Assembly: GCA_027061945.1 (NCBI GenBank)
Contig: JAMOVR010000220.1
Location: 1 to 33,206, forward strand
DNA: 33,206 nucleotides
Direction of reading: 5' to 3'
Origin: Candidatus Heimdallarchaeota archaeon
Lineage (GTDB): Archaea > Asgardarchaeota > Heimdallarchaeia > Heimdallarchaeales > JAJRWK01
Shown: positions 7,949 through 17,462 of the stretch, piece by piece
Numbering within the stretch: the stretch's first letter is position 1
Layout of the letters: every line of letters begins with the position of its first letter
The notes under the pieces: generated by a model
What the model saw: the letters and a program-made list of their open reading frames with translations, nothing else
What the model was told of the DNA's origin: nothing
Databases searched by the model: none
Program-made: the position numbers and the translations under genes

Positions 7949-8929
7949 ATGAGGCGGAAAGTAGATTATAGTAAATATATTGAGCGTCCTCATCCAATTC
8001 TCAAGTTTAAAGATGTCAGTGAAGAGGAAAAAGAGGAAAAGCTCAGAAAAGCCGGAGATGTAGCTAAAAAAATTTTAGATACGCTACGGGAGAAAGCAAA
8101 ACCCGGCGTTAAAGCAATAGACTTATGCCTTTTAGCAGATAAAATAATTAAAGAATCAGGAATAAAACCTGGTTTCCCGTTAAACGTGTCTATTAATCAT
8201 GTAGCTGCCCATTATACTTCACCACCTGATGATGATCTTGTATTGAAAAAAGGAGATATTGTAAAGTTTGACATAGGTACTCAAGTAGATGGGTTTATCG
8301 CAGATACGGCTATTACTGTAGATCTGGGAAATAACCCTGATCTTATTAAAGCTTCTAAAGAAGCTACAGAAACAGCTATTGACCTAATTCGCCCTGGGAC
8401 AGATACTCGAAACTTAGGCGCTATTATTGAGGAGATAATTACAGGTTACGGATTTAAACCTGTAATAAATCTTTCAGGACATACTGTCGAAAGGTATGTT
8501 GTACATGGACAAAAAGCTGTACCTTTGACTTCTAAGAAAGGAGGTAGTATTGTTGAGGAAGGTGATGTTTTTGCAATTGAGACCTTTGCTTCAACAGGAG
8601 CTGGTGAAGTACGTGGGGATCCTACAAGAATCAATATTTTCAGGGCCTCTCCTGTCACTCCAAAATTAAGGTCACCAGCAGCTAGAAAAATTTACAAAAT
8701 TGCTTCTGAGACTTTTGAAGGATTGCCATTTGCTGAGCGATGGCTTTATGAATACTTGCCAAAAAGAGAGATTGTTTTGGGGATGAGAGAGCTAAAAAGA
8801 GTTGAGGGTATTATTGGGTATAATGTTTTAGTGGAATTAGATAAAAATGCATTAATTAGTCAACACGAGCATACTCTAATTGTTACTTCTGAAGGCCCTA
8901 AAATAACTACAAATGGAAAAAAAGAATGA
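7949..8929 (+). CDS. map: methionine aminopeptidase, type II
   Basis: NHVAAHYTSPPDD, FDIGTQVDGFIADTAITVDL, LSGHTVERYVVHGQKAVP, FAIETFASTGAGEV; ORF opens at 7919, ATG 7949 preferred. Confidence 0.95.
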   Translation: MRRKVDYSKYIERPHPILKFKDVSEEEKEEKLRKAGDVAKKILDTLREKAKPGVKAIDLCLLADKIIKESGIKPGFPLNVSINHVAAHYTSPPDDDLVLKKGDIVKFDIGTQVDGFIADTAITVDLGNNPDLIKASKEATETAIDLIRPGTDTRNLGAIIEEIITGYGFKPVINLSGHTVERYVVHGQKAVPLTSKKGGSIVEEGDVFAIETFASTGAGEVRGDPTRINIFRASPVTPKLRSPAARKIYKIASETFEGLPFAERWLYEYLPKREIVLGMRELKRVEGIIGYNVLVELDKNALISQHEHTLIVTSEGPKITTNGKKE

Positions 8930-8970
8930 AAATTTACTTTTTGATAATTTAGTATTATTCATTTTTAATT

Positions 8971-10911
8971 TTAATTTTTTGAAGCTTTTTTCTTTACTAT
9001 TTCAAATACTTCTGAATTTGAGAAGTCACTGGTATCTCCTAATTCTTCTCCTAAAAAGGCTTTTTTAAGTAGCCTCCTCAAGATTTTTCCAGAACGCGTC
9101 TTTGGTAATGCTGGTACAAAAATTATCCTTTCTGGTTTGAAGGGCTTACCGATCTTCTCTGCAACATATTCTCTTAATTGTTGTTCTAATTTCTCATTCT
9201 CTTCATATCCTTCTTTAAGTACAACACATGCTGCAATTGCTTGCCCTTTTATTTCATGAGGAATTCCAAATGCCGCAGCTTCTACTACTGCAGGATGAGC
9301 GATCAATTCAGCTTCCACTTCTGCAGGACCGAGTCTTTTACCAGCAATTTTTAGGGTATCATCAGATCTCCCAAATAACCACCAATAGTTTTCGTTATCT
9401 CTTAGTGCCAAATCTCCATGGAACCATACTCCTTTGAATCTTGACCAGTATGTTCTAATATATCTCTCATTATCATTCCAAAATCCTCGAGTCATGGATG
9501 GAAATGGTTGTCTACATATCAAATGGCCAATTTCATTAACTAGTGGTTTACCCTCATCATCTACAACGTCAATATCCATAGCAAGACCTTGATGAAAACA
9601 TTTTGGTTTTATTGGTGCCATTACTACTGAACTAAGAAAACATCCAAAGATTTCAGTTCCTCCACTAATATTAATAATAGGAACTTTCTCTTTACCAACT
9701 ACTTTAAATATCCACATCCAAGATTTATCGTCCCAGGGTTCTCCTGTGGAACCAATAATTCTAAGACTAGATAAGTCATGTTTATTAACTAACTCTTCTC
9801 CTTTGGGGATAAGAGATCTGATTGCTGTTGGAGAAATACCTAAAATTGAGATTTTATGTTTTTCAACTAAATTCCACAACTGATCTGGTTCTGGATAGTC
9901 AATTGCACCTTCATATAATAATGCAGTGCCTCCTTGTAGCATGGCTCCTATCACGTAAAAAGCCCCCATCATCCATCCAAAGTCTGATACCCATAAATAT
10001 GTATCAGCAGTTCTTACATCTAAATAATATGCATTATTCATTGCAGCTATTGCAAGAGCACCTCCGTGGGTATGTACAGTACCTTTAGGTTTTCCTGTAG
10101 TTCCTGAACTATAAAGAACCATTGCATAATCTTCAGAATCCATTTTCTCTGTGAGTATCTCTCTATCTTTTTCTTTAGTTATCTCATGATACCATAAATC
10201 TCGCTCCTCAACCATTTTTGTTTCGAGTTCAGCTCTTTTTACAACAATAACTTTTTTTATTGAAGAGGCATTTTCAACTGCTTTGTCGGCGTTTTCTTTC
10301 TGTGGATAAGCTTTTCCTCTCCGATAAGAATAGTTGCATGTCACCAGTATTTTGGCTCCCACATCGTTTATACGCACTTTTGCGGCATCAGGACCAAAAC
10401 CAGAGAAAATAGGCATGAATATTGCCCCTATCTTTAAAGTTGCTAGAAACGTGAATACTGCTTCTGGAATCATGGGCATATAAAGAGCAATTCGATCTCC
10501 CTTTTTTATATCCAAATCTTTAAACGCATTTGCTAATTTATTGACTTCTCTATTAACTTCTAAATAGGTATATGTCTTTTCTTCACCCGTTTCGCTTACC
10601 CACTTAATAGCAGTCTTATTTTTGGTTTCTGCATCTAAGTGCTTGTCCAATAGATTATGTACTATGTTTAGTTTTCCTCCGATAAACCATTTTGTCCATT
10701 CTATGCCTTGAGAATCGTCTTTAATTTTTTGATATGGCTCATAAAACTCTATTTGTAAGTCTTTAATGGTTTCTTCCCAGAACCAGTCAATATTATTTAT
10801 GCTTTTCTTAACTAGTTCTTGATAGTCTTTTATTCCATGTTTATCCATAAACCGTCTCAAATTACTGTTTTTTAGGTAGTCTCCATGGGGTTTCCATACT
10901 ATATCATACAT
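8971..10911 (-). CDS. acetyl-/acyl-CoA synthetase (AMP-forming)
   Basis: VLYSSGTTGKPKGTVHTHGG, GSTGEPWD, WWLFGRSDDTLKIAGKRLGPAEVE, LPKTRSGKILRR; ORF opens at 10941, ATG 10911 preferred. Confidence 0.93.
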   Translation of the reverse strand: MYDIVWKPHGDYLKNSNLRRFMDKHGIKDYQELVKKSINNIDWFWEETIKDLQIEFYEPYQKIKDDSQGIEWTKWFIGGKLNIVHNLLDKHLDAETKNKTAIKWVSETGEEKTYTYLEVNREVNKLANAFKDLDIKKGDRIALYMPMIPEAVFTFLATLKIGAIFMPIFSGFGPDAAKVRINDVGAKILVTCNYSYRRGKAYPQKENADKAVENASSIKKVIVVKRAELETKMVEERDLWYHEITKEKDREILTEKMDSEDYAMVLYSSGTTGKPKGTVHTHGGALAIAAMNNAYYLDVRTADTYLWVSDFGWMMGAFYVIGAMLQGGTALLYEGAIDYPEPDQLWNLVEKHKISILGISPTAIRSLIPKGEELVNKHDLSSLRIIGSTGEPWDDKSWMWIFKVVGKEKVPIINISGGTEIFGCFLSSVVMAPIKPKCFHQGLAMDIDVVDDEGKPLVNEIGHLICRQPFPSMTRGFWNDNERYIRTYWSRFKGVWFHGDLALRDNENYWWLFGRSDDTLKIAGKRLGPAEVEAELIAHPAVVEAAAFGIPHEIKGQAIAACVVLKEGYEENEKLEQQLREYVAEKIGKPFKPERIIFVPALPKTRSGKILRRLLKKAFLGEELGDTSDFSNSEVFEIVKKKASKN

Positions 10912-11084
10912 CTTCTTTTCAAAAATCAAAATAATCAACAAAATTAAAGAATATTTTCCCTTAAAATTTAATTATTTCAGCTGTTAAGCTTTTAATTTCT
11001 TAACCCATTGTTGGAATGATTTAGATTTTTAATTATTTTGATGGGGAATCGATTTTTAATAATTAAATTATTATTGTTACACAT

Positions 11085-12419
11085 ATGGACGTACTAAGCA
11101 GATATATTGAAGAACACCATGAAAAATTAGAGCTTGATAAGGAAACAATTAACCATGTTTTAAACTTAAGCAATACACTTGTTGAAAGAACAGAGCTAGT
11201 AGCAAAAGCTCCTGAGTTTGAAAAACATGGACCAAAATTAGAAAATGGAAAAGTGTCTTTGCCACCGGGGAACGAAGAGGTATACCGCGAATTCGGAAAA
11301 GCTGGGCTTTACTCTATTTTTGGTCCTGAAAAATATGGTGGTTTAAATTTACCTTATACTTTGTATTCTGCTTTTACTGAGATCGTATCTCGAGCTTGTG
11401 GGAGCACTGGTTTAGGCGTTGCAGTTCAAGGTTCTGTTATTGATATAATTATGCAATTTGGTACCGAAGAACAGAAAGCAAAGTATCTCCCTCCTCTATT
11501 AAAAGGGGAAAAATTTGGTTCCGTGTGTTTTACAGAACCATGGGCGGGTTCAGATCTTGCTGGTATTAGAACTACCGCCCGTTATGAAGATGGGTATTAT
11601 ATTGTAAATGGACAAAAGCAATGGATAACCAATGGTGGTTTTTCTGATATATATATTCTATTGGCGCGCACTGACCCCGAAAAGGGAAAGAAAGGTCTAA
11701 GCCAATTTATTTTAGAAAAAGGAATAGAGGGTTTTTCTGTTTTAAGATTAGAGAAAAAATATGGTTTAGAAGCCCAACCAACAGCAGTACTTAATTTTGA
11801 CAATGTTATGATTCCTGAAGAAAACTTGTTAGGTAATCGCGGAGAGGGGTTAAAACAAACAATTCTTGGTTTAAGTGGAGGGGAAAGAATCGGTGTAGCG
11901 GCATGGGCTACGGGTATTGCTTATTCAGCATATTTAGAAGCAGTTGAGTATTCTAACTTAAGGACAGCTTTCGGCCAAAAAATAATTGATTTTCCAATAA
12001 TTAATAGAAAAATAAAAACAATGGAAAAACAATTAGATATTGCTAGAAACGCGTATATAAGGGCCGCAGTAGTAAAAGATACAGGTGGACCATGGTCTAT
12101 TGAAGCATCTATCGCTAAATTATATGCCAGCGAAGCTGGAGTCAGTATTACTTACCAGAACCAACAAATTCATGGAGGAAATGGTATTTCGAAAGAGTAT
12201 CCTGCTGAAAGACATGTTCGAGATGTTAGAACTGCTACTATTGGCGGTGGTACTTCTGAAATCCAGACGATGATTATTACTAGACATATGAAAAAGAATT
12301 CCTGTAGCTATTTAGGTATAGAAAATGACTGGGAACTTTGGAGAGATCCCAACAATAATTACATCTTTAAAATACCTAAAGGCTTAATTGACTGGGAGTT
12401 CTGGGGAGTGAAAAAATAA
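11085..12419 (+). CDS. acyl-CoA dehydrogenase
   Basis: CFTEPWAGSDLAGIRTTA, GQKQWITNGG, GERIGVAAWATGIA, IHGGNGISKEYPAERHVRDVRTATIGGGTSEIQ. Confidence 0.96.
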   Translation: MDVLSRYIEEHHEKLELDKETINHVLNLSNTLVERTELVAKAPEFEKHGPKLENGKVSLPPGNEEVYREFGKAGLYSIFGPEKYGGLNLPYTLYSAFTEIVSRACGSTGLGVAVQGSVIDIIMQFGTEEQKAKYLPPLLKGEKFGSVCFTEPWAGSDLAGIRTTARYEDGYYIVNGQKQWITNGGFSDIYILLARTDPEKGKKGLSQFILEKGIEGFSVLRLEKKYGLEAQPTAVLNFDNVMIPEENLLGNRGEGLKQTILGLSGGERIGVAAWATGIAYSAYLEAVEYSNLRTAFGQKIIDFPIINRKIKTMEKQLDIARNAYIRAAVVKDTGGPWSIEASIAKLYASEAGVSITYQNQQIHGGNGISKEYPAERHVRDVRTATIGGGTSEIQTMIITRHMKKNSCSYLGIENDWELWRDPNNNYIFKIPKGLIDWEFWGVKK

Positions 12420-12501
12420 TTTTCTTATATAATTTCTTATACAATTAAGAAATAAGAATTTAATAAACCTCTTTTTTATTTATAATTAATATCATAATCT
12501 A

Positions 12502-12679
12502 AATGTGAACTACCCCCTGCTTTTGCTAGGGACTTCCTGTTTCACAGAGGAGACTCTCTCCACAGGCGCTACGGGCCGTCCCAGCCCTGCAAGAAAAAAA
12601 TATACAAAAAAACATAATGTTTTCGGCTTTCATCCCCTCCCTTCCGAAAGGGAGAGGATTTCCCGCCGAGAAAGTTAAA
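12502..12679 (-). mobile_element. non-autonomous IS200/IS605-like element (MITE) with omegaRNA-like right end, copy B
   Basis: Reverse complement is about 95% identical to 1691-1866, with one 4-bp indel in the LE hairpin and a handful of substitutions. Confidence 0.8.
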
Positions 12680-12820
12680 AAACTGGTTGCTAAATTATTT
12701 TTTAGAAAGAAAATCTTTCTGAGTTATCTAGTCTAGAACTGAGAACACTATTTAATACTAAGAAAAAACTTACTAAAAATTTAGAAATTTCAATTAAAAT
12801 AAAAAAAAAGATTATTTAAT

Positions 12821-13378
12821 CTAATCTTCTGCAGGTACAAAATATACATCTGTTGGATTTAACTGGGAAAGCTTACGGAATTTTGCTTTCATCTTCATGC
12901 CTATCCAATCTAATGATGGTTCATTAGGATCAAGACCAAGTATTCTTGTTAAAAGCAAGGTATCAACACCTTCTAATTCAATTAATCCCAATATGTAAGG
13001 AGTTTCGTCTAAGAATTTTTCTGCTCCAAAATAACAAACTGTAAACGAGTGTAGTTTACCTTCTTTGGGTAGTTTTACCCATTTGGTTTCTGCTCCGCAT
13101 TCTTGACACGCAAGCTTTGGATTTGCTGTGGTGAATCCGCATTCGGGACATTTAGTACCAATTAATTCACCATTCGCAATTGCTGCAAACCATGGGCTGT
13201 CCTGCCCATAACTATGATGGTAAGAAATGGAATAATCAAATCTAATTATAATCGGTTGCATTCCTTTTAAATCATCGTCTTCCCATTCTTTAGGGAAAGG
13301 CAAATTGAAAACAACTGTTCCTGGCATATTTCGCCAATCTTCAGGTAATTTCGCGTTTGGATCTTTTTTTATTGCCAT
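12821..13378 (-). CDS. DUF35 OB-fold/Zn-ribbon acyl-CoA-associated protein
   Basis: GTKCPECGFTTANPKLACQECGAE rubredoxin-like Zn ribbon followed by GKLHSFTVCYFG and ILGLIELEGVDTLLLTRI OB-fold pattern; adjacent to thiolase-fold gene. Confidence 0.9.
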   Translation of the reverse strand: MAIKKDPNAKLPEDWRNMPGTVVFNLPFPKEWEDDDLKGMQPIIIRFDYSISYHHSYGQDSPWFAAIANGELIGTKCPECGFTTANPKLACQECGAETKWVKLPKEGKLHSFTVCYFGAEKFLDETPYILGLIELEGVDTLLLTRILGLDPNEPSLDWIGMKMKAKFRKLSQLNPTDVYFVPAED

Positions 13379-13393
13379 GTTATATATTCCTCC

Positions 13394-14758
13394 TTATTGG
13401 TCTACTATCTCCACGTCTTTTGGACGTTCTAAAATTGATACTGTCACATACGTCCCAGTTCCCGCATGTGAATGAATTAATCCTCTCTTAGGGTTATTGA
13501 GTTGTAAAACACTTGCTTTCTCTTCTGACATTCCCGCCGCCACGAAATGTTTTTTTATTGTCCCTTGTAATTGCCAGAATGCAAATACTGCTTGCATTAG
13601 CCCAGTAGCACCTACAGGGTGACCGCAAGCAATTAATCCACCAGAGGGATTAACGGGGATAGTACCTTGTTTAGGTAAATCTAAGCCATAGTCAATTCCT
13701 GGCATGAATGTGTTTCCTTCTTCAGTAAATTTCCCAGATTCTCCATATTTACAAAAGCCTAAGTCTTCAATTGTTTGAAGCTCAGAAGAAGTATAAGCAT
13801 CATGTACTTCTGCAAAGTCGATTTGTTTAAGTGGATCGGTAATTTTGGCGTTTTTATAAGCTTCTATAGCAGCCATTCTTCCAGCTCTAAATGAATGAAT
13901 TCCGGGGTAATTTAATTTACCACCTACAAAACGTTCTCCTATATAATCTTCTGTTTTCTCATGTGGTAATAAAAGAACATCTTTGTGTGGTCTATCTGCC
14001 ATACGCATAGCATCTGTACCTGTACCCACTCCAGTGATTTCGATTGGTGTGTCTGTTAATTCAAAAGCAGTATCCTCGTCCGCGAGTAGCACTGCCGCTG
14101 CGCCATCACTCATTACACAAATATCGAGTCTGGTCAAGGGCCAAGCAACCATTTGAGCTTTTCGGACATCCTGAACAGTTAGACGCCCACTTTTTTGAGC
14201 ATAGGGGTTGAACATTGCATTTCTATGATTTTTGATTGATACGTAAGCTAGTTGTTCAACGGTAGTACCAAACTCGTACATGTGTCGTACACACATCTGA
14301 GCATAATATCCTGAATAAAACCCTCCCACAGGATAATCAAACGACACATCTGATGCTAATGCTATGAATTCGTTTCCTTTCCAAGTATTAACATGACTCA
14401 TTGTTTCAAAACCATATGCTAATACTAAACCAAATCTTTCAGAGGCAATTGATTCATAGGCGGTTTGGAAGTTAAGACCCCCTGTAGCGCCGCCTCCTTC
14501 TATTCTCTTACTTGGTTTTGGAATTAGGCCTAAGTAATCCTGAACCATGATTCCTGCCATTAGTTGGCGTGTGAAGTGGTCTGAAAAATAGCTGGCAGTG
14601 GTTGCTTCGATGCGTTGATGAATTTCTTTTCGTGGAATTTTCAAGTTAGAAACTGTGTAATCATATGCTTCTTTAACGATTGCCTGGAATGTCTTATCTT
14701 TTCTTGCTTTAGTGAATTTGGAGACTCCTCCAGAAACCATGTATACTTTTCTAACCAT
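13394..14758 (-). CDS. thiolase-superfamily (SCP-x/SCP2-thiolase-like) protein lacking canonical nucleophilic Cys
   Basis: RIEGGGATGG, FAEVHDAYTSSELQTIEDLGF, PVNPSGGLIACGHPVGATGLMQAVFAFWQL; ORF opens at 14767, ATG 14758 also plausible. Confidence 0.9.
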   Translation of the reverse strand: MVRKVYMVSGGVSKFTKARKDKTFQAIVKEAYDYTVSNLKIPRKEIHQRIEATTASYFSDHFTRQLMAGIMVQDYLGLIPKPSKRIEGGGATGGLNFQTAYESIASERFGLVLAYGFETMSHVNTWKGNEFIALASDVSFDYPVGGFYSGYYAQMCVRHMYEFGTTVEQLAYVSIKNHRNAMFNPYAQKSGRLTVQDVRKAQMVAWPLTRLDICVMSDGAAAVLLADEDTAFELTDTPIEITGVGTGTDAMRMADRPHKDVLLLPHEKTEDYIGERFVGGKLNYPGIHSFRAGRMAAIEAYKNAKITDPLKQIDFAEVHDAYTSSELQTIEDLGFCKYGESGKFTEEGNTFMPGIDYGLDLPKQGTIPVNPSGGLIACGHPVGATGLMQAVFAFWQLQGTIKKHFVAAGMSEEKASVLQLNNPKRGLIHSHAGTGTYVTVSILERPKDVEIVDQ

Positions 14759-15019
14759 GGTAATCAAATTATTTAGAACCTTAATAGTAAAAAGTTTTAC
14801 TCGATTTAGCGAAGGAAATTACTTTTAAATTATCAACTTTTAGATGCGAAGAAAGAACAATATATTATCCGTTTTTATCATGTTTTTTCTTTTTATAAGT
14901 GCAAATTTCCGAGAGGTTATTTTTGATTTGGGATTATTTCCTTTTGCAAAAATTCCTTGTTTTACCCATGTATAACACATTTTTTTTTGGCCAAAAACAT
15001 GAATTAATATTCTCAATCT

Positions 15020-15047
15020 CTTTAGATAAAAATGATATAATCTAAAG
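15020..15047. repeat. inverted repeat CTTTAGAT-N12-ATCTAAAG
   Basis: Perfect 8-bp arms, 33 bp upstream of the 567-aa ORF. Confidence 0.6.
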
Positions 15048-15079
15048 GAGAACAAAAAACATCGTCTAACTCTCGACAG

Positions 15080-16783
15080 GTGGGATTTTTGGAAAACGTT
15101 GACGATATGATTAAAAAAGAGCTTCAATCCGCCAAAAAAGTACAAGGCTTCTTATGTCCTATTCATAATGGTGATTCCACCTGTTCATGTAATCTTTTTC
15201 CCCCAGAAAACTATGAACAATTCTTGAAAAAACAAGTAAATAAAAAGGGAAAGGCTTTTTCTGACGTTCAGTACTTAGTAGAAAAATATTCTAAAGAGTT
15301 AAGCAATTTAGCACGATTATTACAAAAATTAGAAGACGTTTTTTTTGACTTTATGCCTATTAAAATTTTAGAACGTATAACTGACTTGTTACTTAGGTAT
15401 GACAATAGTGACAATGAATTATTTTCCTACGACAATGAAACACCAGAATATATTTCAAATCTTATAATCGCACTTGTTAGCTATCTTAAACAAGATTATT
15501 CACGGTCTATTCAAATATTGCTAAATATCAATGATCTTGAATTACCTAAAGAAGAAGATCTCAAAATACCTTGGCTGGCTTGGGAAACAATTCTTCGTTC
15601 GCGTCTCAAATTATTCGTAAACACAAATTCACTCACTGAAGCGATTAGAGCATTTGAAGAATATGGTGCTGATAGTGACGAGTTTCAAGTACTTTATCAT
15701 GCACTAATGGAATGGAGTTTTTCCCTTGATTGTAGATTCGTTGTTGAATATTTTCTTAAAAAAGCTGACGAAAAAGAATTTCCAATATTGTGTACTAATA
15801 CCATTGAAACATTACTCAACATTGCATCTGTATCAATGAAACCTTTAGGCAATCGTTTATATAACTCATTGATTGAACATGTTGGAAAACGTCTTTCATA
15901 TGGAAGAAATGTTTCTGAAGAGTGGAATCGATGCAGAGCGGCTTTCAAATTATTAAAATTCACTCAAGAGACCCTTACAACATCAATTTCTTGGGAAGAA
16001 TTCTTTAAATGGCATAATATTCTTCTTTCAACATTAGGAAGGTTAGATTTTCCAATTCAATTAGCATACCGAACATATTTTGCAGTTGTAACATGTCAAA
16101 TGGGTAATAAAATTCCCGCAAAGTACTTAGTTTCAGATCTTGAACGTTTATTTCTAAATTTAAATGACTTAGTTCCATATTATAACGAAACAAAACCGGC
16201 TTGGTTTACTAATCAGAAAATAAGAGGAGAACAATTACAGTTTACAAAGTCCCTTTATGGTTGGCATATCTGTGATTCAATAATACAAATAGCAAATGCG
16301 TGTCATGATAAAAGATTGCTCTCATCATTAGATGAAATGATCTTATGGTTGCCTAGTAAGATCCAATCTCGATTATTCAAAAAAATAGCAACAACTAAAA
16401 TAAGAATAGATGATGAAGATCTTGACTTAAAAGAAATTCTAAATATTACCGAAAGTGTTCTTTTAGCGAGAGGAGATATCAGCTTTACTTCTTTAGATGT
16501 CGCTGAGCTATTGTCTTCTGCGTTAGTTGCAGTTTTAGAAAAAGATATTACTCTCTCAAGGCAGAGAAATGGCAATAATGAAAAAATCAATGAAATGAGA
16601 GAATTTATTCCATTAGCCTTAGACCAAATTTTTTCAATATTAATAGAATTTATCCAAAAAGGAGATATTTCTCCTTCTCAAGTTCAGATTGTAATTGAAA
16701 GTATTCTTACAAAAATATTTCATATAATTTTTAGGGGGACTCCATTTTCTTCTTCTTTACCACCGTTTATTATTCCTTCATAA
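15080..16783 (+). CDS. hypothetical 567-aa mostly helical protein with N-terminal Cys/His cluster
   Basis: Long ORF; N-terminus FLCPIHNGDSTCSC (C-x2-H-x6-C-x-C); remainder helical/solenoid-like; GTG start. Confidence 0.8.
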   Translation: MGFLENVDDMIKKELQSAKKVQGFLCPIHNGDSTCSCNLFPPENYEQFLKKQVNKKGKAFSDVQYLVEKYSKELSNLARLLQKLEDVFFDFMPIKILERITDLLLRYDNSDNELFSYDNETPEYISNLIIALVSYLKQDYSRSIQILLNINDLELPKEEDLKIPWLAWETILRSRLKLFVNTNSLTEAIRAFEEYGADSDEFQVLYHALMEWSFSLDCRFVVEYFLKKADEKEFPILCTNTIETLLNIASVSMKPLGNRLYNSLIEHVGKRLSYGRNVSEEWNRCRAAFKLLKFTQETLTTSISWEEFFKWHNILLSTLGRLDFPIQLAYRTYFAVVTCQMGNKIPAKYLVSDLERLFLNLNDLVPYYNETKPAWFTNQKIRGEQLQFTKSLYGWHICDSIIQIANACHDKRLLSSLDEMILWLPSKIQSRLFKKIATTKIRIDDEDLDLKEILNITESVLLARGDISFTSLDVAELLSSALVAVLEKDITLSRQRNGNNEKINEMREFIPLALDQIFSILIEFIQKGDISPSQVQIVIESILTKIFHIIFRGTPFSSSLPPFIIPS

Positions 16784-16930
16784 AAAGATACTTAGATCTG
16801 GTTAATTGTTATAACTCTTAGTTTTTTAATTTTAAAATAAAAATTCAGTAATACATATAATAATCTTTCTATTTTTATTTTGAAAGAAAGGAAATTATTA
16901 TTGCTGTTAAGTTTGATAATATCTGTGTTG

Positions 16931-17368
16931 ATGAAAATGGAGACACAAAACATTCGAACACTTGAAGATGTTTTTGAAATAACAATCAAGGCTGGAATCA
17001 GCAAAGAACATTCTTTCGAAGAATACCAAGAAACCATTAACAAACTAAGAAAGTTCTTAGAAACTGATGCATATGAAAACAAGATATCTAAAATCATGTT
17101 ACTTGCTAAGGCTTTATCTAGTGAAGTGCGTCTGAAAATTTTGTCAATTTTATTAATACGTGAAAAAACTTGTTTATGTGAATTAAATGAGCTTTTAGGA
17201 ATTGATCCTAGTACTCTTACCTATCATGTCAATTTGTTAAAGCAGGCTAAATTAATTAAGGTTAAAAGAAAAGGAAAAACAAAACTTGTCTTACCCGAAA
17301 AAGGAATGGCAGATAATCTACCTAAAGATTTTGTAGAGTCTTTGGAGCTAAAGAAAAAGAAAGAGTGA
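16931..17368 (+). CDS. ArsR-family winged-helix transcriptional regulator
   Basis: LAKALSSEVRLKILSILLIREKTCLCELNELLGIDPSTLTYHVNLLKQAKLIKVKRKGKTKLV; ORF opens at 16880, ATG 16931/16937 preferred. Confidence 0.88.
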   Translation: MKMETQNIRTLEDVFEITIKAGISKEHSFEEYQETINKLRKFLETDAYENKISKIMLLAKALSSEVRLKILSILLIREKTCLCELNELLGIDPSTLTYHVNLLKQAKLIKVKRKGKTKLVLPEKGMADNLPKDFVESLELKKKKE

Positions 17369-17462
17369 GCTGTTAGGAGTGTCTTTTTTCTTTTCCATGA
17401 TCGATGTTTAACATACAAAACTCTTATTTTTAATAAATTACTTCGATCTTAGTGAATTAAAA

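Noticed and set aside
14840-15145. 101-aa minus-strand ORF
   Set aside because: Overlaps the start of the 567-aa gene and AT-rich promoter region; Phe/Lys-rich low-complexity translation.
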